Position numbers and translations under genes: made by a program. Below, piece by piece: positions 54,866 to 64,000 of a stretch of DNA of 64,000 nucleotides (position 1 is the first letter of the stretch; each line of letters begins with the position of its first letter). The stretch is from Balanoglossus misakiensis. Lineage: Eukaryota > Hemichordata. The notes under the pieces were generated by a model. It saw nothing but the letters and a program-made list of their open reading frames with translations. It ran no database searches and was not told where the DNA came from. Location of the stretch: assembly GCA_040954595.2 (NCBI GenBank), contig CM082592.2, forward strand, positions 3,472,001-3,536,000, read 5' to 3'.

Positions 54866-56258
54866 GGCAGACTCTGATCTACCATGTCAGCCACATCCTG
54901 ATACACCAGTGAAGGTGTGAATATAGCTACCTATCTGATCTATTCTTTAATATCAGTGGAGCCATAAGTGGATGCATGTCATTGTACAAATTGCAGTAAA
55001 AATTCTAAGTCTTCAATCTGTAGTCAACAGGCCTCCGACACTCGGAGTCACATGAAAATTCACGATTTCAAAGACTTTTTCAGACATTTTGTGAAAATCC
55101 AGGTAAGAATCATGCTATTTTCTATGATCATTGCTTGCATGATGTCATAGAACCTGTCCAACCATTAGGTTAACAGGATTCTTTTTCAACAACTATAATT
55201 TGATTAATGTCAGCATGGGCAACTGAATTAATTTTTCAAATCTTTGCAGCAGTTATAGTGATGTAACAGCATTCTTGATCACTATATATATTGGAATGCA
55301 CAAGGCGGAGATCCCTGGGGGCGGCAAATATGCTGATGGCTTCCTGAAAACAAATCTCCATCGAAATCTTACTGCATAATCAATCTTGACGCACGATGTA
55401 GCTGAACTGAAATTTTTAAGTCATTTTTTAAAAGATGCGGGTAAAAATATTTCGAAAATTAACCAAAAACAATTTCTCTTTTGGGAAAGGCGTGGTATTA
55501 TTGCCTGGCCATTTTAACTGTTTTTTATTCAAAGAATATTTCCAAATTTTTTAAATAGAAATACAGAATATAATGCAAGAAATTCAGCTTGGAAAAGACA
55601 ATCAATCACATGCATCAGGTTATTCCTGCAAGAGCATCTATTTTCACTTCAGAAAGACTCTTTGCAAAGAAGAGAATCTATGGAAGGAAATACAAATTTT
55701 TGTGGCCATTGCAATTTTTTTAATAATTTCCTCAAAAAAGTGTGGTACATTTCTTAAAGTGATTGAGAGTTCAATACATGAATAAAAACCCCTTTGCTCA
55801 TTTAACAAGAGGGTAATTTGGGAAGAACAATCTGAAATGAACACTTGGGCAGAAAATGTATTGTGTATTCCCCAAAATATTCACAGCATAATTAATGACC
55901 ATGATACGATATGGAGAATTTCACTGACATCGTAATTAAATGTACACAGTGATTTTTATCTTACAATTGGGTTTTGAGGTCATTTCAAATCTGTTGATAC
56001 AAGTATTTACATGCCATACTGACATCATCTAATGAAATATACTATTACCGGTACACATAAACATTCAAAATATCAACAAAAATGTTTTAGAAAGCAAAAA
56101 TGATGGCTACAGGTATAAGCCACTTGAGACAAAAACTAATGAATGAAAAATGAACTGCAGAAACATAACATATTGAGTGTACAAATTTATCAACACTAAG
56201 ATATGACATTTTGTTTTTTATAATACTAGTACATGTATCAGCAAATTGGTCTCAGGTT

Positions 56259-56350
56259 TAAACCCTTTCACCCCTAATTTCCTTTTTAGAGGTCCAACTT
56301 CACCATAGAAAACAGTGGGTTTGGACTGAACCATGGTGGTGAAAGGGTTA
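56259..56350 (-). repeat. ~92-bp hairpin element, family B, copy 6
   Basis: Its minus-strand reading matches copies 3-5 closely (ccctttcaccaccatggttc start). It lies downstream of the S6K stop, possibly in the S6K 3' untranslated region. Confidence 0.8.
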
Positions 56351-56460
56351 AAAATCAAATGACAAATGCATGTAAGCCTCATTTCAAATAAACTGCTCAC
56401 AGAATTACAAGGAAATGTGATTTTTCAAACCATCAGCAATGACATTGGGTTTAAGTCTGA

Positions 56461-56482
56461 CCCCCTCCCCCCCCCCCCCCCC
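56461..56482. repeat. Poly-C run
   Basis: A cccctcccccccccccccc-type tract on the plus strand, i.e. poly-G in the minus strand of the S6K downstream region. Confidence 0.8.
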
Positions 56483-57644
56483 AATTCAATAAAGTATTCA
56501 AATTGTCTCAGTTCCATAATAGTGTGCGAGTTTTGTTTTGAAGTAGTCAGGTGGAATGATCATCTTCTGGATAATACAGGTTCTGGATTACAAAGGTGTT
56601 ACATACAAGTTGATCTGCGAACAACACTGGACTTTATGGTTACATATCAGAGAGACGGAACAAAACTGAAGATTTAGATATCTGATAAATAAGAAAATGA
56701 CAGAGAGACAAAGTACCAATACATGTGTACATCAAAACTACTACAGTACGACAAAGCCTGATTGGCTAAAACAAAACATCAATATGATAGACACCGTCTG
56801 ATTGGCCATTTACACTAATACTGATAGTACATACACATACATTACTTGAGTAAATCACCAAATAAACAAACAAAAATGTACTGCCTCTTTTAATTGATCG
56901 TGATTTGTCTATGTAAATCTGCATTTTTTCTTTCAGCCAAAAGATTACAAAATGAGAGAGCTTAGGGGACGGTTGCAGGGAATTTTGACATTTTACAAAA
57001 TTTGTTCTGCACATGAATAACTTTGTATACCCCCGGGGCATGTGATCCACAAGACAAATCGTTTGTTTACCACCATAGCTATTCTTTGTCTTGGTGAAGT
57101 TAAGCGAGGCTGATTTTCACATATGTGCTAGCTTATGGTTTGGTTATTCTTTGCATGATTTCTTTTCACAAAAAATGGACAAATATAGTGGCAGCAGTTT
57201 GGAATCATGGGAACAAACACCAAGCTTTCTATGGAGGTCACACGGGGACCATAAGACGGTTCTGAAATGAAATACTGGCGTAAATTATTTAGTGTGAACG
57301 GTTTAGGTGGTCCTGAAACATCTCAGACAAGTAAGGCGTCATGCAAACACTAAAAAGTACCAGTTGGGATATTTAGTTAACCTGCCAATTGATAAATCAA
57401 TAATACAATAAACGTTAATAGAATACTTTATGATAAATAATGTGAAGATTTACGAATTAAATATGAGACAAAGGTTCCATTGGTAAGATGTGTCAGTAGT
57501 AGGGAATTTCCAGACACAGTTCAATCTCATTTAGGGCTTGAATACAACCCATTTTCACAGGTCTGGTCTTCTATATATCAATGCATCAAAATCTCATATG
57601 GCCAGTCTGGGAAGTCCATGAGCCAGCTTGGCCCCCAATTATAT

Positions 57645-57827
57645 TACAGTAAAACCTGTCTAAACTGAATCCTGTCTAATCTGGAAAACTGTCTATAATG
57701 AACAAATGTTCCTGTCCCTTTGACATAGAACAACATGTTAAAAGAACCTCTACAAAATGGAAATGTCTATAAACTGAACAATTTCTTCAGTCCCTTTTGG
57801 TGTTCAGTTCTGACAGATTTTACTGTA
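57645..57827. repeat. 183-bp TA-flanked MITE with cagtaaaacctgtc ends
   Basis: Left tacagtaaaacctgtc and right gacagattttactgta form an inverted repeat flanked by TA. CAGT termini with TA targets are typical of pogo-like elements. Single copy here, between TIR-HEAT copy 2 and S6K. Confidence 0.65.
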
Positions 57828-58535
57828 TAACCCATGACACAGATATTCCCCTCAATGACTTCTACAGTGCTGTTATATCTAGCCATGCAGTACTGGTAGA
57901 TAAAACTGCTTGTACTTATTTTCAGGTAATATCAGTTTCATCATTATCCAACGCGAACCAAATACTTTACCTTAATTCATTGCAAGTGATAGTACATGCA
58001 TTTCACTGACTCTAAAATTCATTCACAAAATATCAGATATTTACAATTGCCCATTATTTCCCCAGAGTCTGGTCAACATTCAATGAAACATTTCAATCTG
58101 CCTTGAAATAGGTCACCTTCATCCCGTAAATACCAGTATCAACCTGAGTCTTGCTGAGAAAATCTTCACGGTCTTCAATGTGCAAACACTCCTCTTCTGT
58201 TCTATACAGTTCCCTGAAATCTGTCAATTATTCTGAGGCGTCCACAATAAATTACTAATAATTCAGCGTTTCTCTCCCATGTCTGATTCCAATTCTACAT
58301 CTGCATAAGGCGTATAACACACAAACTGTAATTCTTCTACGGACCGCGATATCAGAATATGAATCCAAGGCCGACTTTGCTGATCCTGTGGGCTTTTACT
58401 CCAGATATCATCTTCTTCTGACACATAAGTAGTTCTTGAGAATCTTCAGTAAAAAGTCAATTGAATACATAATCCTACGATGAGCTACATGTTCTAGAAC
58501 GTTCCTTCTCTGCAAATACGTCAGACGTCTATTTT

Positions 58536-64000
<5,465 letters not shown>

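Larger units (their letters stand above)
51692..58535. other. Convergent intergenic region, TIR-HEAT copy 2 to S6K
   Basis: Probably the two 3' untranslated regions plus a short gap. Contains MITEs at 52333, 54624, 56259 and 57645. No coding exon was recognised. Confidence 0.55.

Overview
This is a stretch of animal nuclear genome. It has spliced genes with GT-AG introns of a few hundred bases to 15 kb, short coding exons, AT-rich introns, many short inverted-repeat (MITE-like) elements, a truncated LINE tail and long GAT microsatellites. The proteins are bilaterian, and the TIR-HEAT gene pair plus the repeat style suggest a marine invertebrate (hemichordate, amphioxus or mollusc are all possible). 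I cannot name the species.

Four protein genes were rebuilt exon by exon, with every splice phase agreeing. (1) 2143-10022, minus: the N-terminal part of a FET-family (FUS/EWSR1/TAF15-type) RNA-binding protein, with a tyrosine-rich SYGQ region followed by RGG. Its RRM and zinc finger must lie beyond base 1. (2) 14168-44677, minus: a complete 476-residue protein with an N-terminal myristoylation signal, a TIR domain, a conserved linker and HEAT repeats, spread over 30 kb. (3) 46840-51691, plus: its 446-residue paralogue in only 4.9 kb, arranged head-to-head with gene 2 across about 2.2 kb. (4) 58536-63741, minus: p70 ribosomal protein S6 kinase from just before helix C to the stop codon; its first exons lie beyond base 64000.

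The centre of interest is the divergent TIR-HEAT pair. Both proteins keep the glutamate used by NAD-cleaving TIR domains, and both start with a lipid-anchor signal. This suggests a membrane-tethered TIR enzyme or adaptor pair, distantly comparable to SARM1 (TIR with ARM repeats) but built differently. The paralogues share several exon boundaries, yet one 548-nt exon of gene 2 equals four exons of gene 3, and one HEAT exon of gene 3 is split in two in gene 2.

The remaining DNA is introns, untranslated regions and intergenic sequence carrying several families of short inverted-repeat elements. All seven recognised copies of one ~90-bp hairpin family lie in the sense orientation of the gene that contains or adjoins them.
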